This document shows, piece by piece, positions 1 through 8,224 of a stretch of 64,000 nucleotides of DNA. Source of the DNA: Thermoproteota archaeon (GTDB lineage: Archaea > Korarchaeota > Korarchaeia > Korarchaeales > Korarchaeaceae); contig JAOZFH010000025.1 in the NCBI GenBank assembly GCA_027491415.1, positions 1-64,000 of the forward strand. The letters are read 5' to 3'. A program made the position numbers and the translations under genes. The first letter of the stretch is position 1. Each line of letters opens with the position of its first letter. The notes beneath the pieces are model-generated. The model saw nothing but the letters and a program-made list of their open reading frames with translations. It made no database searches and was not told where the DNA came from.

Positions 1-1
1 G

Positions 2-847
2 TATCTGACGGGAGTCTTGAGCTCACTCGCGTCCAGCCTCCCGGAGATCGCCCTGACCCTGATGGCCGTGATGTCGGGCGACCCAGAGGTCGTGGAGGTG
101 GCGGTGCTCACCGTCATGATGAGCGTGGGCGCGGCGACCGTCATAGTCTCCGCGACGGCGGCCGTCGCCTCCATTAAGTCTGGTAGAGGCGTCGTTGAGG
201 TCCCCAAGGAGGCCATGAGCGATGAGCTGAACGCGATTGCCTTCACGCTGACTGCCTACCTGGCCCTCTCCATGGTCTCGATGGCCAGACTCTTCTCGGG
301 TCACTCCAACCAGCTCCCCAGAACCGTCGGCCCGATCCTGCTCCTGGCCTACTTCTCGTACATAGTCATGCTGGCATCTAGGGCGGGGGGCCGGAGGAGG
401 GGGGCGGGGGGCGCCGCCAGACATCTGCTCGTGGGGCTGGCCGCGATGATCCCCGTCTTCATATCCGCCGAGGTGCTAGTCTATCTAGTGGAGGAGCTGA
501 CGACCGCCGGGGGACTCGATGTGGTCCACGCCGCCGCGGCGCTGGCCATGGTTGGGACGGTCCCTGAAAACGGGGTCGCCATCGTCTCCGCGGCGAAGGG
601 GGACGTTGAGATTGGTCTCGGAAACGCGCTGAGCGGGGTCACGATACTGGCGCTGCTGGCCGTCGGGATCGTGGCGAGCGTCAGGCCGATACCCCTCGAC
701 GACTACGTTGTGGCCCAGATGGGGGTCACGACAGCCTCGGCGCTGATGCTGAAGTTCTCCGTGAGGGACGACGGCAAGATAGACCTGGGCGAGGCGATCC
801 TTATGGTCGCCCTGCAGGCCCTGGCGTTCGATCTACTGTTGACCTGA
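2..847 (+). CDS. Sodium/calcium exchanger-like membrane protein, 5' partial
   Basis: The reading frame is open from the first bases, so the N-terminus lies outside the window. The protein is hydrophobic with about seven or eight predicted membrane segments. Two similar motifs, LPEIALTL near the start and VPENGVAIVSA about 170 residues later, resemble the two alpha repeats of the CaCA (Na+/Ca2+ or cation/proton exchanger) superfamily, where an acidic residue in each repeat binds the cation. The known role would be cation antiport across the cell membrane. The spacing and repeat pattern support the family; the ion is unknown. The 3' end overlaps the convergent glycosyltransferase by 15 bp. Confidence 0.6.
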   Translation, partial: YLTGVLSSLASSLPEIALTLMAVMSGDPEVVEVAVLTVMMSVGAATVIVSATAAVASIKSGRGVVEVPKEAMSDELNAIAFTLTAYLALSMVSMARLFSGHSNQLPRTVGPILLLAYFSYIVMLASRAGGRRRGAGGAARHLLVGLAAMIPVFISAEVLVYLVEELTTAGGLDVVHAAAALAMVGTVPENGVAIVSAAKGDVEIGLGNALSGVTILALLAVGIVASVRPIPLDDYVVAQMGVTTASALMLKFSVRDDGKIDLGEAILMVALQALAFDLLLT

Positions 848-1579
848 CGCCCGCTCGTTGGGGCTCGCCGCCCCGACTCCCCTCTTCCCCTCTCGCTTGG
901 CCCCGCCGCCGAGGAGCAGCCTCAGTACGGTCTTCGAGAATCGCGCTATGTCCCGGGCGGCTCGGATCTTTGACTCCTCTCCGGCGTATATGGTGCTCAC
1001 GGGCACGTCCCTGAGGCGCATGCCCGCTCGAGCCAGCAGGACAAGGGACTCAGTCTCCCCCTCGTAGCCGCTCCCCTCGACCCCCAGCAGGAGTTCAGCC
1101 GCCTCCCTTCTGTAGGCGCGGAAACCGCACTGGGAGTCGCGGATCCGGACGCCAAATAGAACACGCAGGATGCCCGTGGTTATGAAGTTGGAGAGCCTCC
1201 TGACTGTGGGCATTTCCTCCCTGGACCTGAAGCCGGCTGCCACGTCCGCATCCTCCAAGGCGGAGATCAGCCTGGGGATCTCCTCTGGCAGGTGCTGGCC
1301 GTCGGCGTCGAGGGTTACCACGATGTCGGCGCCCTCGCTCAAGGCCACCTTCACTCCCGTCTTGAGGGCCGCCCATTTCCCCATATTGGCGGGATGCGCG
1401 ACGACGAGCGCGCCTGCATCACGCGCCTTCCTGGCGGTCCCGTCCGAGCTCCCGTCGTCGACCACTATCACTTGGTCTACGAACTTCCTCGTCCGCCTGA
1501 CGACATCCCCGATCCTTCTCTCCTCGTTGTACGCTGGGATGACCGCCACAACCTTACCCTCACCGCTCCGTGAGACCAA
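833..1579 (-). CDS. Glycosyltransferase family 2, dolichyl-phosphate sugar synthase type
   Basis: The protein (about 248 aa) is a single GT-A domain. It has the N-terminal VIPAYNEE strand, DDGSSDGT for nucleotide-sugar binding, and DADGQH as the metal-binding DxD motif. Such enzymes transfer a sugar from a nucleotide donor to dolichyl phosphate or another lipid acceptor at the inner face of the membrane. I see no C-terminal membrane segments, so it is the short soluble type. The start is a TTG whose product begins MVSRSGEGK. No earlier start in this frame precedes the core fold, and the longer frame runs antisense to the HAD gene. It diverges from the HAD gene around a TATA box at about 1618. 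Acceptor and sugar are unknown. Confidence 0.85.
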   Translation of the reverse strand: MVSRSGEGKVVAVIPAYNEERRIGDVVRRTRKFVDQVIVVDDGSSDGTARKARDAGALVVAHPANMGKWAALKTGVKVALSEGADIVVTLDADGQHLPEEIPRLISALEDADVAAGFRSREEMPTVRRLSNFITTGILRVLFGVRIRDSQCGFRAYRREAAELLLGVEGSGYEGETESLVLLARAGMRLRDVPVSTIYAGEESKIRAARDIARFSKTVLRLLLGGGAKREGKRGVGAASPNERASGQQ

Positions 1580-1613
1580 TTCGGGCCCTCTGGGGGGCGG
1601 AGAAGGCGATCCG

Positions 1614-1622
1614 AAATATAAT
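1614..1622. promoter_or_regulatory. TATA box between glycosyltransferase and HAD phosphatase
   Basis: The sequence AAATATAAT is centred 26 bp before the ATG of the HAD gene, which fits a leaderless transcript. Read the other way it lies 39 bp from the TTG of the glycosyltransferase, giving a leader of about 12 nt. It may serve both genes. Confidence 0.55.
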
Positions 1623-1643
1623 GTATGGCCGATCGTCCCCCCG

Positions 1644-2462
1644 ATGGCCGCACCTGTCGAGAGATATGACGGATACCTGATCGATTTGGACGGCGTCCTC
1701 TGGGCCGGTTCTAAGACGTTTCCTGAGGCCGTGCAGTCAGTGAACAGGCTCAGGTCGATGGGGAAGGCCGTAGTGTTCCTCACGAACAACTCTACGAGGA
1801 GCCGGTCGCAGTACGTGGAGAGGCTTAGGGCGATCGGGGTGGACTGGGTGGAGGAGGGGCAAGTGGTGAACAGCGGGTACGCCACCTCGAAGTACCTGGT
1901 CGAGCGTTTCGGTAGGCTCCACGTATTCCCCGTGGGGGACAGCGGGCTGCATATGGAGCTGGTCCTGCAGGGCCACGCCTTGGTCTCCCAGGCGGACTGC
2001 TGGACCGGCAGAGTGGACGCGGTAGTCGTGGGGATGGACCCCGGCGTAACGTACTGGAAGATAGGGGCAGCGGCGGCCGCCATAAGGAGGGGGGCCATGT
2101 TCGTCGCCACCAACCCCGACAAGACCTTTCCGACCGAGAGGGGACTCATGCCCGGCGCGGGGACCATCCTAGCGGCCCTGGAGGCCTCCTCGGATAGGAG
2201 CCCCGAGATCAACATAGGGAAGCCCCACAGGCCCATCTTCGAGGTGGCCCTCGAAGCCCTGGGCGTTGAGCCAGAGAGGGTGCTGGTGATCGGCGACAGG
2301 CTCGACACGGATGTGGTGGGCGCAAACGCCCTCGGACTGGACTCGGCCCTCGTTCTCACCGGGGTAGCTACCGAAGAGGACCTGAAGGGGGCGCGAGAGA
2401 GGCCCACTTACGTCCTGAGAACGCTGGAAGATCTCTTCGATGCTGGCTCGAAGGAGAAATGA
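1644..2462 (+). CDS. HAD superfamily phosphatase, NagD-like
   Basis: The 272-aa protein has HAD motif I (DLDGVLW, nucleophile Asp14), motif II in LTNNST, the conserved Lys region GKPHRP and the acidic motif VIGDRLDTDVVGA. This order, with a C2-type cap between motifs II and III, matches the NagD/4-nitrophenylphosphatase family, which dephosphorylates nucleotides or sugar phosphates in the cytoplasm. The ATG is preceded at 26 bp by a TATA box, so the mRNA is probably leaderless. The reading frame extends upstream, but only as the antisense of the glycosyltransferase. The exact substrate cannot be read from the sequence. Confidence 0.88.
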   Translation: MAAPVERYDGYLIDLDGVLWAGSKTFPEAVQSVNRLRSMGKAVVFLTNNSTRSRSQYVERLRAIGVDWVEEGQVVNSGYATSKYLVERFGRLHVFPVGDSGLHMELVLQGHALVSQADCWTGRVDAVVVGMDPGVTYWKIGAAAAAIRRGAMFVATNPDKTFPTERGLMPGAGTILAALEASSDRSPEINIGKPHRPIFEVALEALGVEPERVLVIGDRLDTDVVGANALGLDSALVLTGVATEEDLKGARERPTYVLRTLEDLFDAGSKEK

Positions 2463-2486
2463 GGGCGGTAGAGGGAGGGAGAGAAT

Positions 2487-3482
2487 TTAGGGGGCGTGAA
2501 ACGTCTCAACGATGGATATTTCCGAGAGCTGAACGGCCCCGTCCGAGTTGGCGTCCTCCCAGAGCAAGACGAAGCCCGTGTCCGGACTCAGCCTGTTCAT
2601 GTTGCTGCTGAGCCACACGAGGGCCGCCCACGTCCCATATCTGGTGCACCCCATCGCCCCAGCCACGTACCTCGTGCCCTCGCGGAATGTGAACACGACG
2701 GCGTAGTCTCTCTTGGCCCAGTCCGACCCAGACACGGAGTAGGTCGTCCCGATCGGTCGAACCTCCATTACGATGGAGCCGCCCGCCTTGGAGAAGTAGA
2801 CCCCCATGTGTGAAGCCGCGGACTTGGCTGGGTTGACCACGCCCTTCCCCTCGTGGGCGAACGGGCCCCCGACCACTATGTAGGAGGCCTCCTCAGGGAG
2901 AGATCTGACCACCGCTCCCCCCACCAGGGAAGAGAACTCTTGCGCGCGCTGCTCGTCCACATCAGATCCCACGAGTAGGTAGGGATACCTTCCGCTCCCG
3001 CCGAGGACGCCCCCAAGCATGGAGCAGAGGGTCTCGCCGCTGGGACTCCCCTCCTCAGCCAGCACCACCTTGGACGAGGAGTCGAGCACTATCCAGGTTG
3101 GAGTGGCCCTCAGCTGGAAGGCTGTAACGAGTTCGCCGGTTCCGTCGGCGTACTTCCAACCCTCTGCCTCAATGGAGAGGAAGAACTCGTAGTCCGCCTC
3201 GAGGTTCCTGCTGACCCCCACCGCGATCACGGTGTAGTTCAGGGGGGTCCTACAGGCCCTGAGGGCCTGAGCAAGCTCGGGCAGGTCCGTGCGGCAGTGG
3301 GGGCAGTTGTGCTGGAAGAACACGAGGACGACGGCGTCCCACCCGAGGTTCTCTGAGGATACGACCGTTCCGTCCTTTGTCGTGAGGGAGAATGTCACCC
3401 TTTGCCCCACGCTGGGCAGGGCGGCCAGGGTAAGCGCCTGTAGGAACATCAGCGTCGCGAGCGCGGCGGCCGGGGTTCGCAT
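2487..3482 (-). CDS. Secreted thioredoxin-domain protein with a calcium-loop-like C-terminus
   Basis: The 331-aa protein begins with a signal peptide (charged start, then a hydrophobic run to about residue 22). A TlpA/thioredoxin-like domain follows, with the redox motif CPHC at residues 60-63 and a cis-proline ATPTW at about 126-130. It probably acts outside the cell as a disulfide reductase or oxidase. The last 130 residues are not recognised, but they contain an EF-hand or dockerin-like loop (D-x-N-x-D-G-x-V-x-x-x-E) near the C-terminus. The ATG at 3482 is chosen because the signal peptide starts there and a TATA box lies 22-29 bp upstream. Confidence 0.75.
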   Translation of the reverse strand: MRTPAAALATLMFLQALTLAALPSVGQRVTFSLTTKDGTVVSSENLGWDAVVLVFFQHNCPHCRTDLPELAQALRACRTPLNYTVIAVGVSRNLEADYEFFLSIEAEGWKYADGTGELVTAFQLRATPTWIVLDSSSKVVLAEEGSPSGETLCSMLGGVLGGSGRYPYLLVGSDVDEQRAQEFSSLVGGAVVRSLPEEASYIVVGGPFAHEGKGVVNPAKSAASHMGVYFSKAGGSIVMEVRPIGTTYSVSGSDWAKRDYAVVFTFREGTRYVAGAMGCTRYGTWAALVWLSSNMNRLSPDTGFVLLWEDANSDGAVQLSEISIVETFHAP

Positions 3483-3503
3483 CGGGGGCGTTGCATGCGA
3501 CCA

Positions 3504-3511
3504 ATATTTAA
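3504..3511. promoter_or_regulatory. TATA box between thioredoxin-like gene and radical-SAM gene
   Basis: ATATTTAA lies 22-29 bp upstream of the ATG at 3482 on the minus strand. On the plus strand it would start a transcript near 3535 that still contains the strong Shine-Dalgarno sequence at 3548-3556 of the radical-SAM gene. Confidence 0.5.
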
Positions 3512-3567
3512 CGTGCCCCGAGATGTCAGCTGCTTGGGACGCTTGCGAAGGAGGTGCGCGTGGACAT

Positions 3568-4389
3568 TTGGGGCCTGAGCTGGCGGGCGCCGTTGTGAGG
3601 CCGACCTTCGCGAAATCGGCGCTGATTCGCAGCAAGATAGAGGGTATAGATTACGCCGTGAACCCCTACTACGGCTGCCTCCACGGCTGCCGGTACTGCT
3701 ACGCCGCGTGGATGACGAGGAGGCGATATCCGGATCACGTGTGGGGTCTTCACGTCCACCCTAAGGTCAACGTTCATCGGCTCCTGGACAGAGAACTCTC
3801 GTCGGCGAGGCCAGGGCTCTTGGGGATCGGCACGTCCACTGACCCCTACCAGCCGATCGAGTCTAGGTTCCAGCTGACCAGGCGCTGCCTCGAGGTAATC
3901 TCCCACCACCCAGGGTTCGACGTCTCCCTGCTGACCAAGTCTCCGCTGGTCCTGAGAGACCTGGAGGTCCTGAGGGCGATCGACGCGGAGGTCGGATTCT
4001 CTGTCAGCGGCCTGGGGGATGTCGTGAGGCTCCTAGAGCCGAGGGCGCCCCCCGGCGAGGCGAGGCTGGCGGCGCTCAGGAGGCTGTCCTCTGAGGGGTT
4101 GAGGACGTTCGCGTTCATATCTCCGTTGCTGCCCGGGGTCACCGACCGGCAGATCCGGACTCTCTTGAGGGCCGTCGCAGAGGCGAGGCCGAGCAGGGTC
4201 CTGGTGGACGCGCTGAGGTTCAGACCGGGCGTCCTCCAGTCGTTGAGGTCGGCGCTATCCAGCTCCCCCGACCTGCTGCGGGAGCTGGGATCCTACGCGT
4301 CCGATCAGGCGGGGTGGCTTCAACGGGTGAGGGCCGAGATGGAGGAAGCGGCCGCCGGGCTCGGCCTCGCTTTGGAGTTCCTGTTCTGA
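3568..4389 (+). CDS. Radical SAM protein, spore photoproduct lyase-like (SplB-like)
   Basis: The motif CLHGCRYCYAAWM holds the CxxxCxxC cluster ligands of radical-SAM enzymes, in the PYYGC..GCRYCY context typical of the archaeal SplB-like/Rv2578c family. Downstream segments (TSTDPYQPIE, LLTKSPLVLRD, SPLLPGVTD) also fit that family. These proteins bind a 4Fe-4S cluster and cleave S-adenosylmethionine, but their substrate is mostly unknown; a DNA repair role is not proven. I chose TTG 3568 (273 aa) because AAGGAGGTG at 3548-3556 lies 11 bp upstream. An ATG at 3523 in the same frame is the alternative. Confidence 0.8.
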   Translation: MGPELAGAVVRPTFAKSALIRSKIEGIDYAVNPYYGCLHGCRYCYAAWMTRRRYPDHVWGLHVHPKVNVHRLLDRELSSARPGLLGIGTSTDPYQPIESRFQLTRRCLEVISHHPGFDVSLLTKSPLVLRDLEVLRAIDAEVGFSVSGLGDVVRLLEPRAPPGEARLAALRRLSSEGLRTFAFISPLLPGVTDRQIRTLLRAVAEARPSRVLVDALRFRPGVLQSLRSALSSSPDLLRELGSYASDQAGWLQRVRAEMEEAAAGLGLALEFLF

Positions 4390-4398
4390 GCGGCTAGC

Positions 4399-4626
4399 TT
4401 ACACCTTGGAGGCGTGCACGAGGTAGCTCTTCACGAGCTCTAAACCTGGCAATATCGTCCTGCCCGTAACGAGGGCTGGTGTGACGGCCGTGCCGATCGA
4501 CTGGACGAGGTAGGGGGCGACCCGCGGGTCGTCGGCGTAGACGACCTTCACATCCACTCCCAGAGACCTGGCCAACCTGAGGACCTCTTCGCTCTCGGGT
4601 TGCTCTCTCCTGACCAAAAGTATCAT
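4399..4626 (-). CDS. Small thioredoxin-fold protein without CxxC
   Basis: The 75-aa product shows a beta-alpha-beta pattern (ILLVRRE, then VDVKVVYADD), a TPAL segment like the cis-proline turn of thioredoxins, and LPGLELVKSYL as the last helix. This looks like a glutaredoxin-like fold, but no cysteine is present, so it cannot do thiol redox chemistry. It may be a binding or regulatory domain. ATG 4626 or GTG 4632 are the likely starts; a weak TATA-like TGATAA lies about 34 bp upstream. It diverges from the kinase-like gene at 4723. Confidence 0.5.
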   Translation of the reverse strand: MILLVRREQPESEEVLRLARSLGVDVKVVYADDPRVAPYLVQSIGTAVTPALVTGRTILPGLELVKSYLVHASKV

Positions 4627-4722
4627 TGCCACGTGTCCAGCCTGGTCCTCCGACAGTGATAAGGAGAACGGGGTGGGCTTCAGGTCCGATACCTTCTTTT
4701 TCTGTTGGAGGTCGGCGCGCAC

Positions 4723-5883
4723 GTGAAGGCGGAAGGACGGGTGGTCGTCTTCTCAGGCCCCGCGGGAAGCGGGACCTACGAGAGAATGTTAGAGGCGGCG
4801 AAGCTCGCGGAGGAGTGGGGATACGAGGTAAAGGTCGAGAGGCTCTTCGACAGAATGGCGAGGGTGGCCAGGGAGAGATACGGGCTTGAGATAACCGAGG
4901 AGAACGTGCTTAACCTCCTGAGAGAGAGGCTCATCTCCATCAGAAAGGAGGCCGTTGAGCAGATCCGAGAAGAGATCGAACGCAATCCGGGGTTCTACAT
5001 GGTGAGGTCTCCGGCGACCTTCTTCTGGGGAGGGACGCTGATCACGGGGCTCGACCTCGACGACGTCATGAAACTGCGCCCCGACGCCTTCATCGTGGTC
5101 GTAGACGACATCATGCCGGTGAAGGCGAGACTCGCGGCCGATCCTGAGTGGAAGACCCAGAGGTTCACCTTGAGAGATCTGGCCTCTTGGAGAGAGCAGG
5201 AGACCACTCTAGTCGAGGAGCTGGCGAGGTGGACCAAGGCGGAGTTCTACGTGGTCGCGAGGGCTCACCCGCCCCGAGTATTCGCGGACTTAGTCGTCCA
5301 CCCGGAGAAGCCAAAGGCCTACATCAGCTTTCCCATGACGCACGTGCCGCCCGACGTCTACAGGGAGTTTGAGTCAAAGAAGAACAGGTTCATTGACGAT
5401 TTGGACGAGCTGGGCATCGTGATTTTCGACCCGGCGACGATGGCCGAGGGGGTCATACTGTCCAAGCTGGAAGAGTATGAGAACAGGGCCAGGTCCGAGG
5501 GCAGGGAGCCCAACCCTGAGGAGGAGCTGGAGATCACGGTGAGCTACGGCGGGGAGGAGCAGGTCTACAGGTACACCTACCAGGAGCTGGCGGCCGTGGA
5601 CCCTCTAGTCGAGGGTCAGATCGTGAAGAGGGACTTTGCCATGATCGAGTCCGCCAACATGGTGATCGTCTACAACCCACTCGGCATACCCTCGCCGGGC
5701 GTGGCCTGCGAGATGATGTACGCCCACAAGGTCCTGGGGAGGGATGTCTACCTCATCTGGGGAAAGGAGGGTAGGCCGAGTCCGTTCTACACCGCGTTCT
5801 GCAACAAGAGGTTCTCGACGCCGGAGGAGTTCCTCGAATACGCAAGGACTCACGTTAGACCCAGGTGGGGGGGGCTGGGTTAA
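4723..5883 (+). CDS. P-loop kinase-like protein fused to a nucleoside 2-deoxyribosyltransferase-like domain
   Basis: The 386-aa protein starts with VVVFSGPAGSGT, a Walker A motif as in AAA or adenylate-kinase-like NTPases, followed by a helical region and VVVDDI, which could be Walker B. From about residue 190 a second domain begins (KAYISFPM, then DRDFAMIESANMVIV-like and PSPGVACEMMYAHK). This resembles nucleoside 2-deoxyribosyltransferases, where the last Glu is the nucleophile region. GTG 4723 is chosen for the Shine-Dalgarno GGAGGT at 4707-4712. Nucleotide metabolism or a nucleotide-sensing role is an inference. I know of no established function for this architecture. Confidence 0.65.
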   Translation: MKAEGRVVVFSGPAGSGTYERMLEAAKLAEEWGYEVKVERLFDRMARVARERYGLEITEENVLNLLRERLISIRKEAVEQIREEIERNPGFYMVRSPATFFWGGTLITGLDLDDVMKLRPDAFIVVVDDIMPVKARLAADPEWKTQRFTLRDLASWREQETTLVEELARWTKAEFYVVARAHPPRVFADLVVHPEKPKAYISFPMTHVPPDVYREFESKKNRFIDDLDELGIVIFDPATMAEGVILSKLEEYENRARSEGREPNPEEELEITVSYGGEEQVYRYTYQELAAVDPLVEGQIVKRDFAMIESANMVIVYNPLGIPSPGVACEMMYAHKVLGRDVYLIWGKEGRPSPFYTAFCNKRFSTPEEFLEYARTHVRPRWGGLG

Positions 5884-5913
5884 CCCCACCCCCCTCACAG
5901 ACCCCGCCGAGGG

Positions 5914-6693
5914 TCAGGCCACGAGGGTCCGGCGCTCGCAGCCCCTGAAGGGGGACCTCTTGCTGGCCGCGTCGACAACCCCGGAGAGGAGCTTCGCCAA
6001 GACCAGCGGCGCGAGGAGAAGGCCAGGGATAAACGCCGCTAAGGCGGAGGTCGCCGAGACTAGCCAGTTCCAACCGCCGTGGAGGGCCGCCGCTAGGCCA
6101 TACCACTTCACAAGCTCCAGCGAACTCCCTCCACCGAATTTCAGCCTGCTGAGCCCCCAACCCATGACGCCCGAATCGGCGGCGTGCCCCACGGTCGACA
6201 TGAGCCCCCTGCCGGCCGCCGCTAGGGCCCACCCGCCGACCCCCATCTCCCCCAGGCCGCTGATCCCCGCTAGCAGGTTCTCGACCCACGCGAACCCCAT
6301 CGCGCTGGTGACCGCGTAGAACACTACGTCAAGCTCGTCGTTAACTTCGGCGCTCCTCCACAGTAGGTAGAGCCCCAGGGGCTTCACGAATTCCTCAACC
6401 AGCGGAGCCACGAGGACCGAGTTGACCAGCGGCCTCCCGGTATCCAGGAGGAGTTCCGCTAGGATGGCCGGGGCCGCGCTGGCGGCGCCCACCACAAAGG
6501 CCACCGCCACCAGCGCGTAGGGCTCCGGCTCCCGATAGTCCCAGCTCCGGACGTAAGACACCCACGCCAGCGCGGGCAGCAGAGAGCCGAGACAGACGGC
6601 GTAAGGCTCGCCGATCAGCCCGGCATAGCCGAGGGCGAGCGTCGCCAAGAAGCCGAGCATCACGGCAAGAGTCCACCCTCCGGTTCGGCCCAC
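5914..6693 (-). CDS. PrsW-like intramembrane metalloprotease
   Basis: This 259-aa polytopic protein has the PrsW pattern: VEEFVK (glutamate pair with Lys), GFAWVEN, GHAADSGVMG and a late HGGWNW. In the family these His and Glu residues bind zinc inside the membrane. Known PrsW proteases cleave membrane-bound regulators such as anti-sigma factors; archaeal targets are not known. About seven hydrophobic segments are visible. A TATA-like AATTAA lies at 6718-6723, 25-30 bp before the GTG start, which supports a leaderless mRNA. No nearby gene is an obvious substrate. Confidence 0.8.
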   Translation of the reverse strand: MGRTGGWTLAVMLGFLATLALGYAGLIGEPYAVCLGSLLPALAWVSYVRSWDYREPEPYALVAVAFVVGAASAAPAILAELLLDTGRPLVNSVLVAPLVEEFVKPLGLYLLWRSAEVNDELDVVFYAVTSAMGFAWVENLLAGISGLGEMGVGGWALAAAGRGLMSTVGHAADSGVMGWGLSRLKFGGGSSLELVKWYGLAAALHGGWNWLVSATSALAAFIPGLLLAPLVLAKLLSGVVDAASKRSPFRGCERRTLVA

Positions 6694-6717
6694 GTAGATT
6701 CCTCGAGGTGGCGTCGT

Positions 6718-6723
6718 AATTAA
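6718..6723 (-). promoter_or_regulatory. TATA box of the PrsW-like gene
   Basis: AATTAA lies 25-30 bp upstream of the GTG start at 6693. The neighbouring divergent gene has its own weaker candidate, CTAAAT at 6743-6748, 24-29 bp before its ATG. Confidence 0.45.
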
Positions 6724-6771
6724 CTGAGCCCGTGGTGGGCGACTAAATCCATCGCCTTATCAGCTGCCGAG

Positions 6772-7056
6772 ATGGCCGACGTCTGGGTGACCGTTCAGAG
6801 GGTCTTCGGGAGCTGCCCTGTTCACTCCGAGGGGGATCGGTTCGTCCTCCACGATGGCTTCGCTCTCGACAGTCTGGGTGGAAGCGTCTGCCTCCACGCC
6901 CTCTTGGGGATGGCTGCCCTTCTGTGGGCTCTTGGCCACGGGCACAGTCCCGAGGAGCTGTCACTCGGAGATCCCCCTCTGCTGGCTTGCCCCGACCCGG
7001 GTCCGCCCATCTCGTGCGGGGGGAGGGTCCTCTTCAGGCTGGAGGTTAGGGAGTAG
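6772..7056 (+). CDS. TIGR04076-family protein
   Basis: The 94-aa protein follows the TIGR04076 pattern: a first strand VWVTVQRVFGSCP, a middle segment with cysteines (GGSVCLHAL) and the C-terminal signature ACPDPGPPISCGGRVLFRLEV. The family is small, widespread in anaerobes and has no proven function; the conserved cysteines suggest metal binding. The ATG fits a leaderless start with CTAAAT 24-29 bp upstream. It stands alone between a PrsW-like gene and the secreted Ig-protein operon. Confidence 0.7.
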   Translation: MADVWVTVQRVFGSCPVHSEGDRFVLHDGFALDSLGGSVCLHALLGMAALLWALGHGHSPEELSLGDPPLLACPDPGPPISCGGRVLFRLEVRE

Positions 7057-7120
7057 CCTACGGAAGTTTGACGGCGCGTCCCGGCGTTAGCCCTAGGCTC
7101 CTTGAACAACTGGGGAGACT

Positions 7121-8224
7121 ATGCGCAGAGAGGCGGTGGCCTCAGCTGCCCTCATGCTCCTCCTCACCCCCGCGGTATGGAGGACTGTGAACACCAGCCC
7201 GTCGTACTCGATATCCATCTTCGTGACTCCGGAGGGGGAATCAGTGGGCGACTCGTTCACCACGTCGGTCAGGGTGACTGTCGACGGCCTCCAGGCGGGG
7301 ACGGCCTATGCGGTCTCCACGACCACGGATCCTGACGGGAGGGAGAGGTACTACCGGCAATCTCCCCAGTGGACGTACGCGGACATGCCCGTGGACTACA
7401 GGACGACGTGGACTCTCACGGCTGACAAGGCGGGAACCTGGACTTCCTGCGTCTCCCTGGTATTTGACGGAGATGCTCCAAACGGCGGGGGGTACCAGAA
7501 GATCACCAAGTGTGCCTCGTTCACCGTAAGCGATCCGGGAGGCGGAGGAGGGGGCGGTGGTGGGGGTGGAGACAACCCTCCGCCGAGCAAGAGGCCCACC
7601 AAGCTGACCATGGCAGCAAATCCAAGTACTGTAGAGCCCGGCAAGACGTTCAGCGTCGGTGGAGGCCTGTTCGACGCAAGCCAGAGCGACTGGTGGAACT
7701 ACCCCATAGCCGGGGCCACGATAGCTGTGACATTCAACGGCCAGACGAAGACCGCCACGACTCGCTCTGACGGCGGCTGGAGCGTGGTGTTCACGGCTCC
7801 AAGCCAGGAGGGGATCTACGCGGCCAGGGCCAGCTTCGCGGGCAACTCCCAGTACGAGGGGAATTCGGCCAGCACCACCATCAGGGTCCAGAGACACTCC
7901 AAGAGGGACTGCATAGTCGAGCTCATCTACCCGGAGAAGGTCCACGTCGGCGATATAGTCAGCATCACCGTCGTGTTAAAGGATGCGGAGACGCATCAGG
8001 AGATCAAGGGGAAGGTGGTGACGCTCTACATCGAGGCGAACAGCCATCAGATAGAGTCAGGAGCTTCATTCACGATCCAGGCGGAGTATCCCGGGACCAT
8101 AGACGTCGGGGCCAGGTTTGAGGGAGACAGCGAGTACAACGGGGCCTATGACCCGGGAGGGCTGATAGAGGTCTGGACGAGGCCGAGGATCACAATTACA
8201 TACGTGGGGTGTGGGGAGGGATGA
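7121..8224 (+). CDS. Secreted Ig-like protein with poly-glycine linker
   Basis: The 367-aa protein has a signal peptide (hydrophobic to about residue 20). An N-terminal beta-rich domain is followed by a run of eleven glycines and DNPPP. Two Ig-like or carboxypeptidase-regulatory-like repeats then follow, the first centred on GATIAVTFNGQTKTATT and GIYAARASFAGNSQYEGNS. Such domains form extracellular stalks or fibres. No membrane anchor or sorting signal is visible at the C-terminus, so it may be released or held by partners. It is first of three overlapping or closely spaced genes with related domains, with GGGGAGA just before the ATG. Confidence 0.7.
   Translation: MRREAVASAALMLLLTPAVWRTVNTSPSYSISIFVTPEGESVGDSFTTSVRVTVDGLQAGTAYAVSTTTDPDGRERYYRQSPQWTYADMPVDYRTTWTLTADKAGTWTSCVSLVFDGDAPNGGGYQKITKCASFTVSDPGGGGGGGGGGGDNPPPSKRPTKLTMAANPSTVEPGKTFSVGGGLFDASQSDWWNYPIAGATIAVTFNGQTKTATTRSDGGWSVVFTAPSQEGIYAARASFAGNSQYEGNSASTTIRVQRHSKRDCIVELIYPEKVHVGDIVSITVVLKDAETHQEIKGKVVTLYIEANSHQIESGASFTIQAEYPGTIDVGARFEGDSEYNGAYDPGGLIEVWTRPRITITYVGCGEG

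Noticed and set aside
833-2407. A 524-aa protein covering the glycosyltransferase and further upstream on the minus strand
   Set aside because: Its first 270 residues are antisense to the well-conserved HAD phosphatase and have no domain. The real protein starts near 1579.
5744-6319. Plus-strand open frame in the PrsW-like region
   Set aside because: Its sequence is Pro/Ser/Arg-rich with no domain, and it is antisense to the clear PrsW-like gene.
7545-7580. Poly-G tract as a phase-variation repeat
   Set aside because: The tract encodes an eleven-glycine linker in frame with mixed GGA, GGC, GGT and GGG codons, so it is not a simple slippage repeat.
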